The translations under genes and the position numbers were made by a program. Positions 8,466 to 16,949 of a stretch of DNA of 64,000 bases are shown in pieces. Every line of letters starts with the position of its first letter. Position 1 is the stretch's first letter. The stretch lies in contig NZ_JAILYM010000001.1 in NCBI RefSeq assembly GCF_020179425.1, positions 62,001 through 126,000 on the forward strand, read 5' to 3'. The notes under the pieces were generated by a model. It did no database searches, was not told where the DNA came from, and worked only from the letters and a program-made list of their open reading frames with translations. This DNA is from Novosphingobium percolationis (GTDB lineage Bacteria > Pseudomonadota > Alphaproteobacteria > Sphingomonadales > Sphingomonadaceae).

Positions 8466-9296
8466 CAGGACACGCGTTTCGATCCATGCGATGATCTCGG
8501 CGCGGCGGGTGCGGTCGCAGGTCACGTCCTCGTCCACGCCCAGCTGCCAGGCGAGGCCCGCCTGCGAAGGGTCGGCGGCCAGCGCGGCGATCTTGTCGCG
8601 ATAGGCGGCAAGGTCTGCCTGATCGGCGAAAAAACCCTGCGAAATCATGTCGTCGGCATAAAGCGTGTAGAGCTGGACGAGCTGCGCCAGATCGAACTCG
8701 GGATGGTACTGCACCGCCCACACCTCGCTGCGCCCCAACGGGATCACCGCCGCCTGCACCTGGCTGTGCGTATTGGACGCCAGCAAGGTCGCCCCCTCGG
8801 GCAACCGCACCACTTCGTCGTAGTGGATGCAGGGCGCATCGAACACGGGTGCTTTATCGCGGAACATCAGATGCTTGGAGCCCTGATCGTTGAGCGCGAT
8901 CTTGCGCGCGAACCCCACTTCGCGGCCCTTGGGATTGAACGCCACTTCGCCGCCCGCCGCCACCGCCGCGATCTGCAGGCCCCAGCACGATCCGAAGATC
9001 GGCAGCCCTGCTTCCGCAGCCTCTGCCACCAGCGCGATCTGGTTTGTGACGGCGAAATCGGGATCGTAAGCGTGGAGCGAGGAGCCGGTGATGACGACGC
9101 CGGCATAGTCGGCCCATGTCCGTCCTCCGGGGATCTGTTCGCCCGGATCGGCGCCGTTGAGGACGTCGAGCGCGATTTCCGGGAAGTGCGCAGCGATCGC
9201 CTGCGCGTAGATTTCACTTGAGCTTCGCACGCCAAGTTGCTGCGCCTTGGCGCGTTTGTCGGCGGTGTTGCCTTCCAGAAGAAGCAGTCGGGTCAT
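8454..9296 (-). CDS. class I glutamine amidotransferase-like protein
   Basis: Cytoplasmic amidotransferase/gamma-glutamyl hydrolase-fold protein of 280 residues from the ATG at 9296. The triad is complete: nucleophile Cys104 (GSCWGLQ), His198 and Glu200 (QYHPEF). No synthetase domain is attached, so it is not a full GMP synthase. Homologues beside glutamine-synthetase-like ligases act on gamma-glutamyl amides (PuuD in putrescine use; AtdA2/TdnT-type proteins in aniline use). Here the ligase is at 4739-6064 and gabDT at 11726-14433, so hydrolysis of a gamma-glutamyl intermediate is the favoured role. It is downstream of the AraC gene on the same strand with a 21-base gap, so probably co-transcribed. 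Confidence 0.8.
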   Translation of the reverse strand: MTRLLLLEGNTADKRAKAQQLGVRSSSEIYAQAIAAHFPEIALDVLNGADPGEQIPGGRTWADYAGVVITGSSLHAYDPDFAVTNQIALVAEAAEAGLPIFGSCWGLQIAAVAAGGEVAFNPKGREVGFARKIALNDQGSKHLMFRDKAPVFDAPCIHYDEVVRLPEGATLLASNTHSQVQAAVIPLGRSEVWAVQYHPEFDLAQLVQLYTLYADDMISQGFFADQADLAAYRDKIAALAADPSQAGLAWQLGVDEDVTCDRTRRAEIIAWIETRVLNDT

Positions 9297-9317
9297 GGGA
9301 TCTCTCAGGCTCTGCAA

Positions 9318-10322
9318 TCAGTGCGCGGTGCGGGCGAGGCTGGCGCGCCAGGCGTGGGGCGAGGTGCCGGTCCAGCGGTGGAACGCGCGGGTGAAGTTGC
9401 TGTGTTCGGCATAGCCGAGCCGCAGCGCGATCTGCGCGATCGACAGATCGGGCCGGGTGCGGAACTCGAACAGCGCCTGCCGCATCCGGCATTCGTCGAG
9501 CACCTGCTGGAACGAGGAGCCTTCCTCGGCCAGCTTTCGCCGCATCGTCCGGCTCGACATGCCGATTTCGCGGGCGATCCGTTCCTGCTCGATGCCGTGG
9601 CTGTTGAGATCGCGGTAGACCACTTGCGCCAGCCGTTCCACCAGCGGGGTGCGGCGGCGCTGTTCGACGATGGTGCGCCCGATCTGGCGCACGTCCACGG
9701 TGCCCAGCGCATTTTCGGGGAGCGCGAGATCGAGCATCGCGGCGGGGAAGCGGATCTGGTTGCTGTCCGCGCCGAAGCTGCACGGCGCGCAGACCACCTT
9801 GCCGATATCGCCACGCATTTCGTACTGTTCCGCCTCGAACGAGAACTCCACCTTGTCCCAGGCGCCGCGCGTGCCGCGCCGGATGATCTGGCCGACGATG
9901 CCGAGGCTGAACATGGCATCGTGGTGGCGTGGCCAGATTTCGGGATCGAGGATGCGGTAGCTGACCGAGGCCATGTCCTCTTCGCGATCGAGCCGGATGT
10001 CAGTGCAATCCTGCAACAGTGAGAAATAGTCGACCAGCCGCCGCAGCGCGGTGCCGACCTTGCCTGCGGCGTTGATCGCATCGCCGACCACGCCGAGCGA
10101 GCCGAGGTCATAGTGCACGCCGACCAGCCAGGGGATCGCGACATCGCGGGTGCGATCGACCACGCTTTCGGAAAAACGCACGAATTCGGCGAGCGAGATG
10201 GCGCCCGGCGCGCGTTCGCAGGGGCGCGAGGAAGCCGCCGGGGCATGGGGCTCGGGCGGGGTGGCGGTGACGAAGTTTTCCCATCCTTCGAGCGCAGCAG
10301 CGCGCACGGTCGCTTCCGACAT
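9318..10322 (-). CDS. AraC-family transcriptional regulator (OruR type)
   Basis: Regulator of 334 residues. The N-terminal ~200 residues match the effector/dimerisation domain of the OruR/ArgR-like AraC group. The C-terminal two-helix-turn-helix domain (about 230-330) includes IAREIGMSSRTMRRKLAEEG and the second HTH RLGYAEHSNFTRAFHRWTG. It is divergent from the MFS-gabD-gabT unit and upstream of the amidotransferase, so it probably controls the amine cluster. The tandem 21-base repeat at 7393-7434 and the GTTTCAGAAAC palindrome at 10389-10399 are candidate targets. GGGGAGAAATC precedes the ATG. Confidence 0.88.
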   Translation of the reverse strand: MSEATVRAAALEGWENFVTATPPEPHAPAASSRPCERAPGAISLAEFVRFSESVVDRTRDVAIPWLVGVHYDLGSLGVVGDAINAAGKVGTALRRLVDYFSLLQDCTDIRLDREEDMASVSYRILDPEIWPRHHDAMFSLGIVGQIIRRGTRGAWDKVEFSFEAEQYEMRGDIGKVVCAPCSFGADSNQIRFPAAMLDLALPENALGTVDVRQIGRTIVEQRRRTPLVERLAQVVYRDLNSHGIEQERIAREIGMSSRTMRRKLAEEGSSFQQVLDECRMRQALFEFRTRPDLSIAQIALRLGYAEHSNFTRAFHRWTGTSPHAWRASLARTAH

Positions 10323-10388
10323 GATTTCTCCCCTTTGTTTGTTCTGTGGGAAGGCTACTGATTCGGATGGGACCTAGATTGATCGAAT

Positions 10389-10399
10389 GTTTCAGAAAC
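10389..10399. promoter_or_regulatory. GTTTC-A-GAAAC palindrome, divergent AraC/MFS promoter
   Basis: Perfect 5-base arms around one base in the 205-base gap between the divergent AraC gene (start 10322) and the MFS gene (start 10528). It is a possible operator, but short enough to arise by chance. Confidence 0.35.
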
Positions 10400-10527
10400 T
10401 GACTTGAAGTTGCAGCATCGTGAAAAGGGTGGCGTGCGTGCCACGCAGGCCGGAAATGTCCGCTCCTGCCAAGCCTGCGCGACGGCAGATGGTGCAGCTT
10501 CAAGGCGATCCCAGTGAAGGTCCGCCG

Positions 10528-11712
10528 ATGTCCGATCCCGAAGTCTTGCGCCACGATATCGACGTGAACGGCTGGCCCGCCGTGCTGAGCGCGGTGGTGC
10601 TGGGCACGATCGGCGTGCTGTCGTTCATCATCCAGCCCGGCATCGTGCAGGCCTATGTCACGCAGCTGAAGCTGGACGAGGCCGGGGCCGTGGGGCTGGC
10701 CGGGATTGAGATGCTGGGCGTGGCGCTGGCGACGATCTTCATGGCGGCGTGGGGCAACCGCCTGAACTGGCGGCATGTCGTAATCGGCGGCCTCGTGATC
10801 GCGGCGCTGGGCAACTTCGCCTCGATCGTCGCGCCGCAGGGACCGGCCTTCGAACTGGCGCGCTTCGTCACCGGGCTGGGCGAGGGGACGATCACCTCGA
10901 TCAGCTTCACCTTCGTCGGCCTGACGATAAAGGCCGAACGCAACGTCGCGCTCTACCTGACGCTGCTGCTGACCTATGGCGCCTTCGGGCTGTGGTATCT
11001 GCCGCAGTTCGTGGCGGCCTTCGGGCTTGCGGGGATGTTCGGCGCGTTCGGCGTGCTGACGCTGCTGGCGCTGGCGACGGCGCGCTTCGTGCCGCACGGC
11101 TATGACGCCGAAGAAATGATCAATCCCGAGGCGCGGCAGCTGTCGCGCGCGCTGCTGCTGGTCGCGTTGGCGGGCGTGCTGTCGTACAACCTGGCGCAGG
11201 GCATCGCCTGGGCGGTGCTGTTCCTCGTGGGAGTCGGCGCGGGGCTGGGCGAGCAATCGGTCGCCGATGCGCTGTTCCTTTCACAGATCCTCGCGGTCGG
11301 CGGGGCGCTGTCCTCGGTGTTTCTGGCGGGCCATGTCAGCCGCAACGGCGCGATCGCCTTCGGCATCCTGATGGGTGCGGCGAGCATCGCGCTGCTGGTG
11401 GGCCGTCCGAGCCTGCCGCTGTTCACCGCCGGGGTCTGCGGCTTCAACGTGCTGTGGAACTTCGTGCTTCCGTTCATCCTCGGCCGCGTCTGCGATTTCG
11501 ACGAAAGCGGGCGGATGATGTCGTTCGCCATTGCCATGCAGATGATCGGGCTGGGCGGCGGGCCGATCATCGCCTCGCACCTGCTCGACGGCTCGGGCTA
11601 CCGCTCGGCCGAACTGCTGTGCATCGCGCTGTTCGTCGCGAGTTTCGTCCTGCTGCTGATGCCGATGCGCCGCCACCGCGCGCTGTCGGCGCTGCGTCCT
11701 TCCACCACCTGA
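10528..11712 (+). CDS. MFS transporter
   Basis: Major facilitator inner-membrane transporter of 394 residues with about 12 hydrophobic helices. The first is AVLSAVVLGTIGVLSFII, and the loop between helices 2 and 3 is short and basic (WGNRLNWRH). The start at 10528 is chosen because GAAGG lies 7 bases upstream; the 36 extra residues available from 10420 are polar and unlike an MFS N-terminus. It is the first gene of a unit with gabD and gabT (13-base gap), so it may import an amine, GABA or a related compound. Substrate cannot be read from sequence. Confidence 0.82.
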   Translation: MSDPEVLRHDIDVNGWPAVLSAVVLGTIGVLSFIIQPGIVQAYVTQLKLDEAGAVGLAGIEMLGVALATIFMAAWGNRLNWRHVVIGGLVIAALGNFASIVAPQGPAFELARFVTGLGEGTITSISFTFVGLTIKAERNVALYLTLLLTYGAFGLWYLPQFVAAFGLAGMFGAFGVLTLLALATARFVPHGYDAEEMINPEARQLSRALLLVALAGVLSYNLAQGIAWAVLFLVGVGAGLGEQSVADALFLSQILAVGGALSSVFLAGHVSRNGAIAFGILMGAASIALLVGRPSLPLFTAGVCGFNVLWNFVLPFILGRVCDFDESGRMMSFAIAMQMIGLGGGPIIASHLLDGSGYRSAELLCIALFVASFVLLLMPMRRHRALSALRPSTT

Positions 11713-11725
11713 TCAGGGTTTCCCG

Positions 11726-13138
11726 ATGCTGTTCGAGACTGTTCCGCCGGGCGCGGGGCTGGAGGTCGTCAATCCTGCGACCGAAGCCACCGTGGCCACC
11801 GTCAAGGCTTACGATACCGGCGAAATCGCCGCGCTGATCGCCGCCGCCGATGCCGCGCGTCCGACATGGGCGGCACTGACCGCCAAGGAACGCGCCACCG
11901 TGCTGCGGCGCTGGCACGCGCTGATCCTCGACCATCAGGAGGATCTGGCCGCGCTGATCACCGCCGAATGCGGCAAGCCGCTGGCCGAGGCGCGGGGCGA
12001 AGTCGCCTATGGCGCGTCGTTCATCGAATGGTTCGCCGAGGAAGCCAAACGCGCCTACGGCGAGACCATCCCGACCTTCGCGGCGGGCAAGCGCGTGCTG
12101 ACCGTGCGCCAGCCGGTGGGCACCTGCGCAGCGATCACGCCGTGGAACTTCCCCGTGGCGATGATCACGCGCAAGGTCGGCCCGGCGCTGGCGGCGGGCT
12201 GCGCGATGATCGTCAAGCCGGCAGAGGCGACGCCGCTGTCGGCGCTGGCGCTCGAAACGCTGGCCCACCGCGCGGGCGTGCCTCGCGACGTGTTCCGCGT
12301 GACGCCAAGCGCCGATCCGGCGGCGACGGGCGCGCTGTTCTGCACCGATCCGCTGGTGCGCAAGCTGAGCTTCACCGGATCGACCCGCGTGGGCAAGATC
12401 CTGATGGCGCAGGCCGCGCACAACGTCACGCGGCTGAGCCTGGAACTGGGCGGCAACGCCCCCTTCATCGTGTTCGACGATGCCGATCTGGATGCGGCGG
12501 TCGATGGCGTGATGGTGTCGAAGTATCGCAACGCCGGCCAGACCTGCGTCTGCGCCAACCGCATTCTGGTGCAGGACGGCGTGCACGACGCCTTCGTCGC
12601 GAAACTGCGCGAGCGCGTGGCCGGGCTGGTCGTGGGCCACGGCGCGGCGGCTGGGACGACGATCGGCCCGCTGATCGAACGCGCGGCGGTGGGCAAGGTG
12701 GCAGGGCTGGTCGAGGCCGCGCTGGCCGATGGTGCGGCGCTGGTGACGGGCGGCGCGGCGGCAGACGCGGGCCCGCGCTTCTACCAGCCCACCGTGCTCA
12801 CCGGGGTGCGCCCCGACATGGCCATCGCGCAGGCCGAGATCTTCGGCCCCGTCGCTCCGGTGATCCGCTTTGCCGACGAGGCCGAGGCGATCGGCATCGC
12901 CAACGACACGCCCTACGGCCTCGCCGCCTACTTCTACGCCCGCGACATGGGTCGGGTGTGGCGGGTGATGGAAGCGCTCGAATACGGGATGGTCGGCGTC
13001 AACGATGGCATCATCTCCACCGAAGTCGCGCCGTTCGGCGGCATCAAGCAATCGGGCCTCGGCCGCGAAGGATCGCGCCATGGCCTCGATGAATATCTCG
13101 AACTCAAATACTGCCTGATGGGAGGCATCGACCGATGA
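11726..13138 (+). CDS. gabD: succinate-semialdehyde dehydrogenase
   Basis: NAD(P)+-dependent oxidation of succinate semialdehyde to succinate, the second step of the GABA shunt. The 470 residues have Cys274 in GQTCVCANR, which is characteristic of GabD-type enzymes, Glu240 (SLELGGNAP) and Asn141 (ITPWNFP). The stop overlaps the start of gabT (ATGA), giving strong translational coupling and supporting the assignment. Broad specificity for other semialdehydes, such as glutarate semialdehyde, is possible. Confidence 0.9.
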   Translation: MLFETVPPGAGLEVVNPATEATVATVKAYDTGEIAALIAAADAARPTWAALTAKERATVLRRWHALILDHQEDLAALITAECGKPLAEARGEVAYGASFIEWFAEEAKRAYGETIPTFAAGKRVLTVRQPVGTCAAITPWNFPVAMITRKVGPALAAGCAMIVKPAEATPLSALALETLAHRAGVPRDVFRVTPSADPAATGALFCTDPLVRKLSFTGSTRVGKILMAQAAHNVTRLSLELGGNAPFIVFDDADLDAAVDGVMVSKYRNAGQTCVCANRILVQDGVHDAFVAKLRERVAGLVVGHGAAAGTTIGPLIERAAVGKVAGLVEAALADGAALVTGGAAADAGPRFYQPTVLTGVRPDMAIAQAEIFGPVAPVIRFADEAEAIGIANDTPYGLAAYFYARDMGRVWRVMEALEYGMVGVNDGIISTEVAPFGGIKQSGLGREGSRHGLDEYLELKYCLMGGIDR

Positions 13139-14433
13139 CCAGCAATTCCGACCTGTGGACCCGCCGTGAAGCCGCCGTGCCGCGCGGCGTCAGCTCGATG
13201 CACCAGCGCTTCTTTGCGCGGGGCGACAATGCCGAGGCCTTCGACGCCGAGGGCAACCGCTATATCGACCTCGCCACGGGCATCGCCGTCTGCAACACAG
13301 GCCACGGCGACCCGCGCATCGTCGCGGCGGTGAAGCGCCAGCTCGACCTGTTTTCGCACTGTTCGTTCCAGGTGACGCCCTATGAAAGCTACATCGAGTT
13401 GGCCGAGCGGCTGAACGCGATCGCGCCGATCGAGGGACCGGTGAAGTCGATCTTCTTCACCACCGGGGCCGAGGCGCTGGAAAACGCGGTGAAGATCGCG
13501 CGCGCCCACACCGGGCGTCGGGGCGTGATCACGTTCCAGGGCGGCTATCACGGTCGCACGCTGCTGACGCTGGCGATGACCGGCAAGGTGCTGCCCTACA
13601 AGGCCAAGTTCGGGCCGATGCCGGGCGATGTGTTCCACACGCGCTTTCCCATCGATTACCACGGCTTTTCGGTCGAACAGGCGATGGCCGGGCTGGAGGC
13701 GCTGTTCGCGTCGTCGATCGAGCCCTCCGCCGTTGCCGCGATCGTGCTGGAGCCGGTGCTGGGTGAGGGCGGGTTCTACAACGCCAGCTATGCCTTCTTC
13801 AAAGCCCTGCGCGAGGTGTGCGATCGCCACGGCATCCTGTTGATCGCGGACGAGGTGCAGGCAGGATTTGCCCGCACCGGGCGGATGTTCGCGATGGACT
13901 GGGTGAAGGAAGCCACCGGCGTGACGCCCGACATCATGACCATCGCCAAGGCCATGGCGGGCGGCTTCCCGATCTCGGGCGTGATGGGCAAGGCCGAGAT
14001 CATGGACGCGCCCGATGCGGGCGGTCTGGGCGGCACCTATGGCGGCTCGCCGCTGGGGTGCGTGGCGGGGCTGGAAGTGCTCGACATCATCGCCAGCGAC
14101 AAGCTGTGCGAACGCGCGGTGGTGATCGGCGACCGGATCAAGGGCGCGCTGCGGGCGCTCCAGCAGGACGGCATGGCGGTGATCGGCGACGTGCGCGGGC
14201 CGGGCGCGATGATCGCGCTGGAGCTCGTCCACGATGGCGATGCCAACCGGCCCAACCCCGAACTGACCAAGGCAATCGTTCAGGAAGGCGCGAAGGAGGG
14301 GTTGCTGCTGCTGTCGTGTGGCCTTCGCGGCAACGTGGTGCGCTTCCTGCCCGCGCTGACCATGCCCGATGCCCTGCTCGACGAGGCGATCGACAAGCTC
14401 ACCCTTGTTCTCAAGCGGCTGGCACCGGCTTGA
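13135..14433 (+). CDS. gabT: 4-aminobutyrate aminotransferase
   Basis: PLP-dependent class III aminotransferase of 432 residues converting GABA and 2-oxoglutarate to succinate semialdehyde and glutamate. PLP-binding Lys272 lies in MTIAKAMAGGFP; Asp239-Glu240 begin the DEVQAGFARTGR cofactor motif; TTGAEA binds the phosphate (about 109-114). Paired with gabD upstream. Together with the gamma-glutamyl ligase and amidotransferase on the other side of the AraC gene, it completes most of a Puu-like route from an amine to succinate. A 5-aminovalerate or other omega-amino acid substrate is the alternative. Confidence 0.9.
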   Translation: MTSNSDLWTRREAAVPRGVSSMHQRFFARGDNAEAFDAEGNRYIDLATGIAVCNTGHGDPRIVAAVKRQLDLFSHCSFQVTPYESYIELAERLNAIAPIEGPVKSIFFTTGAEALENAVKIARAHTGRRGVITFQGGYHGRTLLTLAMTGKVLPYKAKFGPMPGDVFHTRFPIDYHGFSVEQAMAGLEALFASSIEPSAVAAIVLEPVLGEGGFYNASYAFFKALREVCDRHGILLIADEVQAGFARTGRMFAMDWVKEATGVTPDIMTIAKAMAGGFPISGVMGKAEIMDAPDAGGLGGTYGGSPLGCVAGLEVLDIIASDKLCERAVVIGDRIKGALRALQQDGMAVIGDVRGPGAMIALELVHDGDANRPNPELTKAIVQEGAKEGLLLLSCGLRGNVVRFLPALTMPDALLDEAIDKLTLVLKRLAPA

Positions 14434-14476
14434 ATTGGCCGGATCTGGCAAGCGGACGAGGGCCGCACACAGCAGG

Positions 14477-14490
14477 TTGAGCCTGCTCAA
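14477..14490. promoter_or_regulatory. TTGAGC-CT-GCTCAA palindrome before TonB receptor
   Basis: Perfect 6-base arms around two bases, 71 bases before the receptor start at 14562 and just past gabT. It overlaps a second inverted pair, AGCAGG/CCTGCT. It could be an operator for the receptor or part of a weak gabT terminator; there is no T-run, so an operator is favoured. Confidence 0.45.
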
Positions 14491-14561
14491 TAAACATACA
14501 CTTCGCGCTTTCCGGACCCTGAGGGACCGGGCCGGAAGGCGCGGACGGTGGGGGAAATTCC

Positions 14562-16937
14562 ATGTCGTTCATCAAGACGTCGCTCGCTTCGGTTTCGCTG
14601 ATCGCGCTGGGGGCCATGGCTGCTCCCGCGTGGGCGCAGGATGCCGCAGCTCAGGCCGGTTCTGCCGATGCGGGCCAATCGGCCACCGCCTTCGGCGATA
14701 TCGTCGTCACCGCGAACAAGCGCAGCGAGAACGCGCAGCGCGTGCCGATCGCGATCACCGCCTATTCGGGTGAGCAGCTGAAAGCGCTGGGCGTGACCGA
14801 CGCCACGCAGATCACCCAGCAGGTGCCGGGGCTCCAGCTCAACGCCTGGTCGCCCAACGTGACGATCTTCAACTTGCGCGGCATTTCGCAGAACAACTTC
14901 ACCGACTATCTCGAAGCGCCTATCGCGGTTTATGTCGATGATGCCTACATGGGGTCGATGAACGGGCTTTCGGGCCAGCTGTTCGACATCCAGCGCGTGG
15001 AAGTGCTGCGCGGGCCGCAGGGCACGCTGTTCGGGCGCAACGCGACGGGCGGCCTGATCCAGTACGTCAGCACCGACGCCAGCAAGGCTGAACTGAACGG
15101 CTACGTCAATGCCAGCTACGAACGCTTCAACCGTCGCGCGATCGAAGGTGCTGTGGGCGGCGCGCTGGCCGAGGGCTTGCGCGTCCGCGTGGCGGGCCGC
15201 GTGACCAAGGCGGATGGCTACATCAAGTCTGCCGCCGCGCTGCCGGGCGTGTTCGACGCCAATGGACAGGACCTGGGCGGCGAGAACGGCTGGGCCTTGC
15301 GCGGCACGGTGCAGGCCGACCTTGGCCCCAACGGCAAGCTGGACCTGTGGGTCAAGCACAGCGAGGACAACCACGTCGCCACCGGCGGCTATGTGTTCGA
15401 CAACTGCAACCTGCAGGACAACGGCTATTGCACCACCGATGCGGCGGGGCTTGGCAATGGCTCTGGCGGGGTGATCAACGGGATCACGGGCGCAAAGGCC
15501 AGCCCGTTCGAGAACTTCAGCAACACGCCGGGCCTGTTCAACCGCAAGACCGACATCTTCCAGGGCAAGCTCCAGTACGACCTCGGCGGGGTGAAGCTGA
15601 CCTCGATCACCAACTACACCAAGCTGTCGAAGTCCTATCAGGAGGATGGCGACGCGCTGCCGGTGACGGTGATCGTGTTCCAGACGCAGGCGCGCTATCA
15701 GCAGTTCAGCGAGGAACTGCGCCTTTCGGGCGAGATGGACCGCTTCCGCTGGCAGGCGGGCGCGTACTACCTCGACATGAAGATCAAGGGCCACATGGCC
15801 ACGATCGGCGCGCCTGCCGTGGGCGCGGCGCTGGCGGCGGGGTTGCCGGGCGTCGATCCGACGATCGACGAGGACTATGACCTGCATTCGAAGAACTGGT
15901 CGGTGTTCGGTCAGGCGGAGGTCGACCTTGCCGACAAGCTGACGCTGATCGGAGGCCTGCGCTATTCCAAGGACACCAAGACGGTCGACTACCTGTCGAG
16001 CGTGGTCGAAGGCGGGCAATCCGCGCCGATCGCCTCGGACGAGAGCTTTTCGGCCACGCGGCCCGGCGCCTCGCGGATCTCGCATGGCGACGTCGCCGCG
16101 CGGGTGACGCTGAACTACAAGGCGAACAGCGACACGCTGCTGTTTGCATCGTGGAACCGGGGCATCAAGGGTGGCAACTTCACGCTCAACGGCTACGTCA
16201 CCGCCGATACCTTCCAGCACAAGCCGGAGACGCTCAATTCGTTCGAAGGCGGGGTGAAGTGGTCGAACCCGACGCACAGCGTACGGGTCAACGCCACCGT
16301 CTATCACTACATCTACAACGACTACCAGACTTTCGCGCTGATCGGGGGCGTGCCGCAGGTGGGCAACAGCAACGCCCATGCAACGGGGGCGGAACTGGAA
16401 ACGTTCTTCCAGCCCAACAGGCACATCAACATCAACCTGGGCGCGACCTGGGAAACGTCGAAGGTCGACGTGGTGCAGGCGGCGGGCTCGCAGTACCTGT
16501 CTGTGCTGGTGCCGGGCGCTTCGGTGCCGAAGTACTGCACCGACCAGAATGATGGCACGTACTTCTGCAACTACCCGGCCAAGACCGTCACCGGCGGGCG
16601 GTTCCCCAACCAGCCCAAGTTCAGCCTGAACTACGTGCTGCGCTACAATTTCGACGCGCTGGGCGGCAACGTGGCGGCACAGCTGGATGGCGTGTGGTAC
16701 GACAAGCAGTACCTGGAAGTGACCAACGGCCAGTCCTCGATCCAGCCTGCCTATAACGTCACCAACGCCTCGCTCAGCTGGACGTCGGACAACGACCGCT
16801 TCTCGGTGCAGGTGTTCGGCCGCAACGTGTTCGACAAGGCCTATCGCGCCTACACGCTCAACCTCGGCCCGCTCGGCACGACTTCGGTCTATGCCAAGCC
16901 CGCGACTTATGGGGTTTCCGCCACCGTCAAGTGGTGA
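14562..16937 (+). CDS. TonB-dependent outer-membrane receptor
   Basis: Outer-membrane active-transport barrel of 791 residues. The signal peptide ends at PAWAQ (about residue 26), the TonB-box-like stretch is GDIVVTANKR (about 48-57), and a plug domain follows with VEVLRGPQGTLFGRNATGG (about 146-165). A 22-strand barrel ends in a short terminal strand (SATVKW). It is of the sphingomonad group often linked to uptake of hydrophobic or aromatic compounds rather than of a known siderophore receptor. A long structured leader with inverted TTCCGG/CCGGAA precedes it. No paired FecR/sigma gene is present, so control is probably by the nearby AraC protein. Confidence 0.92.
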   Translation: MSFIKTSLASVSLIALGAMAAPAWAQDAAAQAGSADAGQSATAFGDIVVTANKRSENAQRVPIAITAYSGEQLKALGVTDATQITQQVPGLQLNAWSPNVTIFNLRGISQNNFTDYLEAPIAVYVDDAYMGSMNGLSGQLFDIQRVEVLRGPQGTLFGRNATGGLIQYVSTDASKAELNGYVNASYERFNRRAIEGAVGGALAEGLRVRVAGRVTKADGYIKSAAALPGVFDANGQDLGGENGWALRGTVQADLGPNGKLDLWVKHSEDNHVATGGYVFDNCNLQDNGYCTTDAAGLGNGSGGVINGITGAKASPFENFSNTPGLFNRKTDIFQGKLQYDLGGVKLTSITNYTKLSKSYQEDGDALPVTVIVFQTQARYQQFSEELRLSGEMDRFRWQAGAYYLDMKIKGHMATIGAPAVGAALAAGLPGVDPTIDEDYDLHSKNWSVFGQAEVDLADKLTLIGGLRYSKDTKTVDYLSSVVEGGQSAPIASDESFSATRPGASRISHGDVAARVTLNYKANSDTLLFASWNRGIKGGNFTLNGYVTADTFQHKPETLNSFEGGVKWSNPTHSVRVNATVYHYIYNDYQTFALIGGVPQVGNSNAHATGAELETFFQPNRHININLGATWETSKVDVVQAAGSQYLSVLVPGASVPKYCTDQNDGTYFCNYPAKTVTGGRFPNQPKFSLNYVLRYNFDALGGNVAAQLDGVWYDKQYLEVTNGQSSIQPAYNVTNASLSWTSDNDRFSVQVFGRNVFDKAYRAYTLNLGPLGTTSVYAKPATYGVSATVKW

Positions 16938-16949
16938 GCCGGAGCGGAT

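Noticed and set aside
8454-9296. GMP synthase
   Set aside because: Only the amidotransferase half is present, with no ATP-pyrophosphatase domain, and the neighbours are catabolic.
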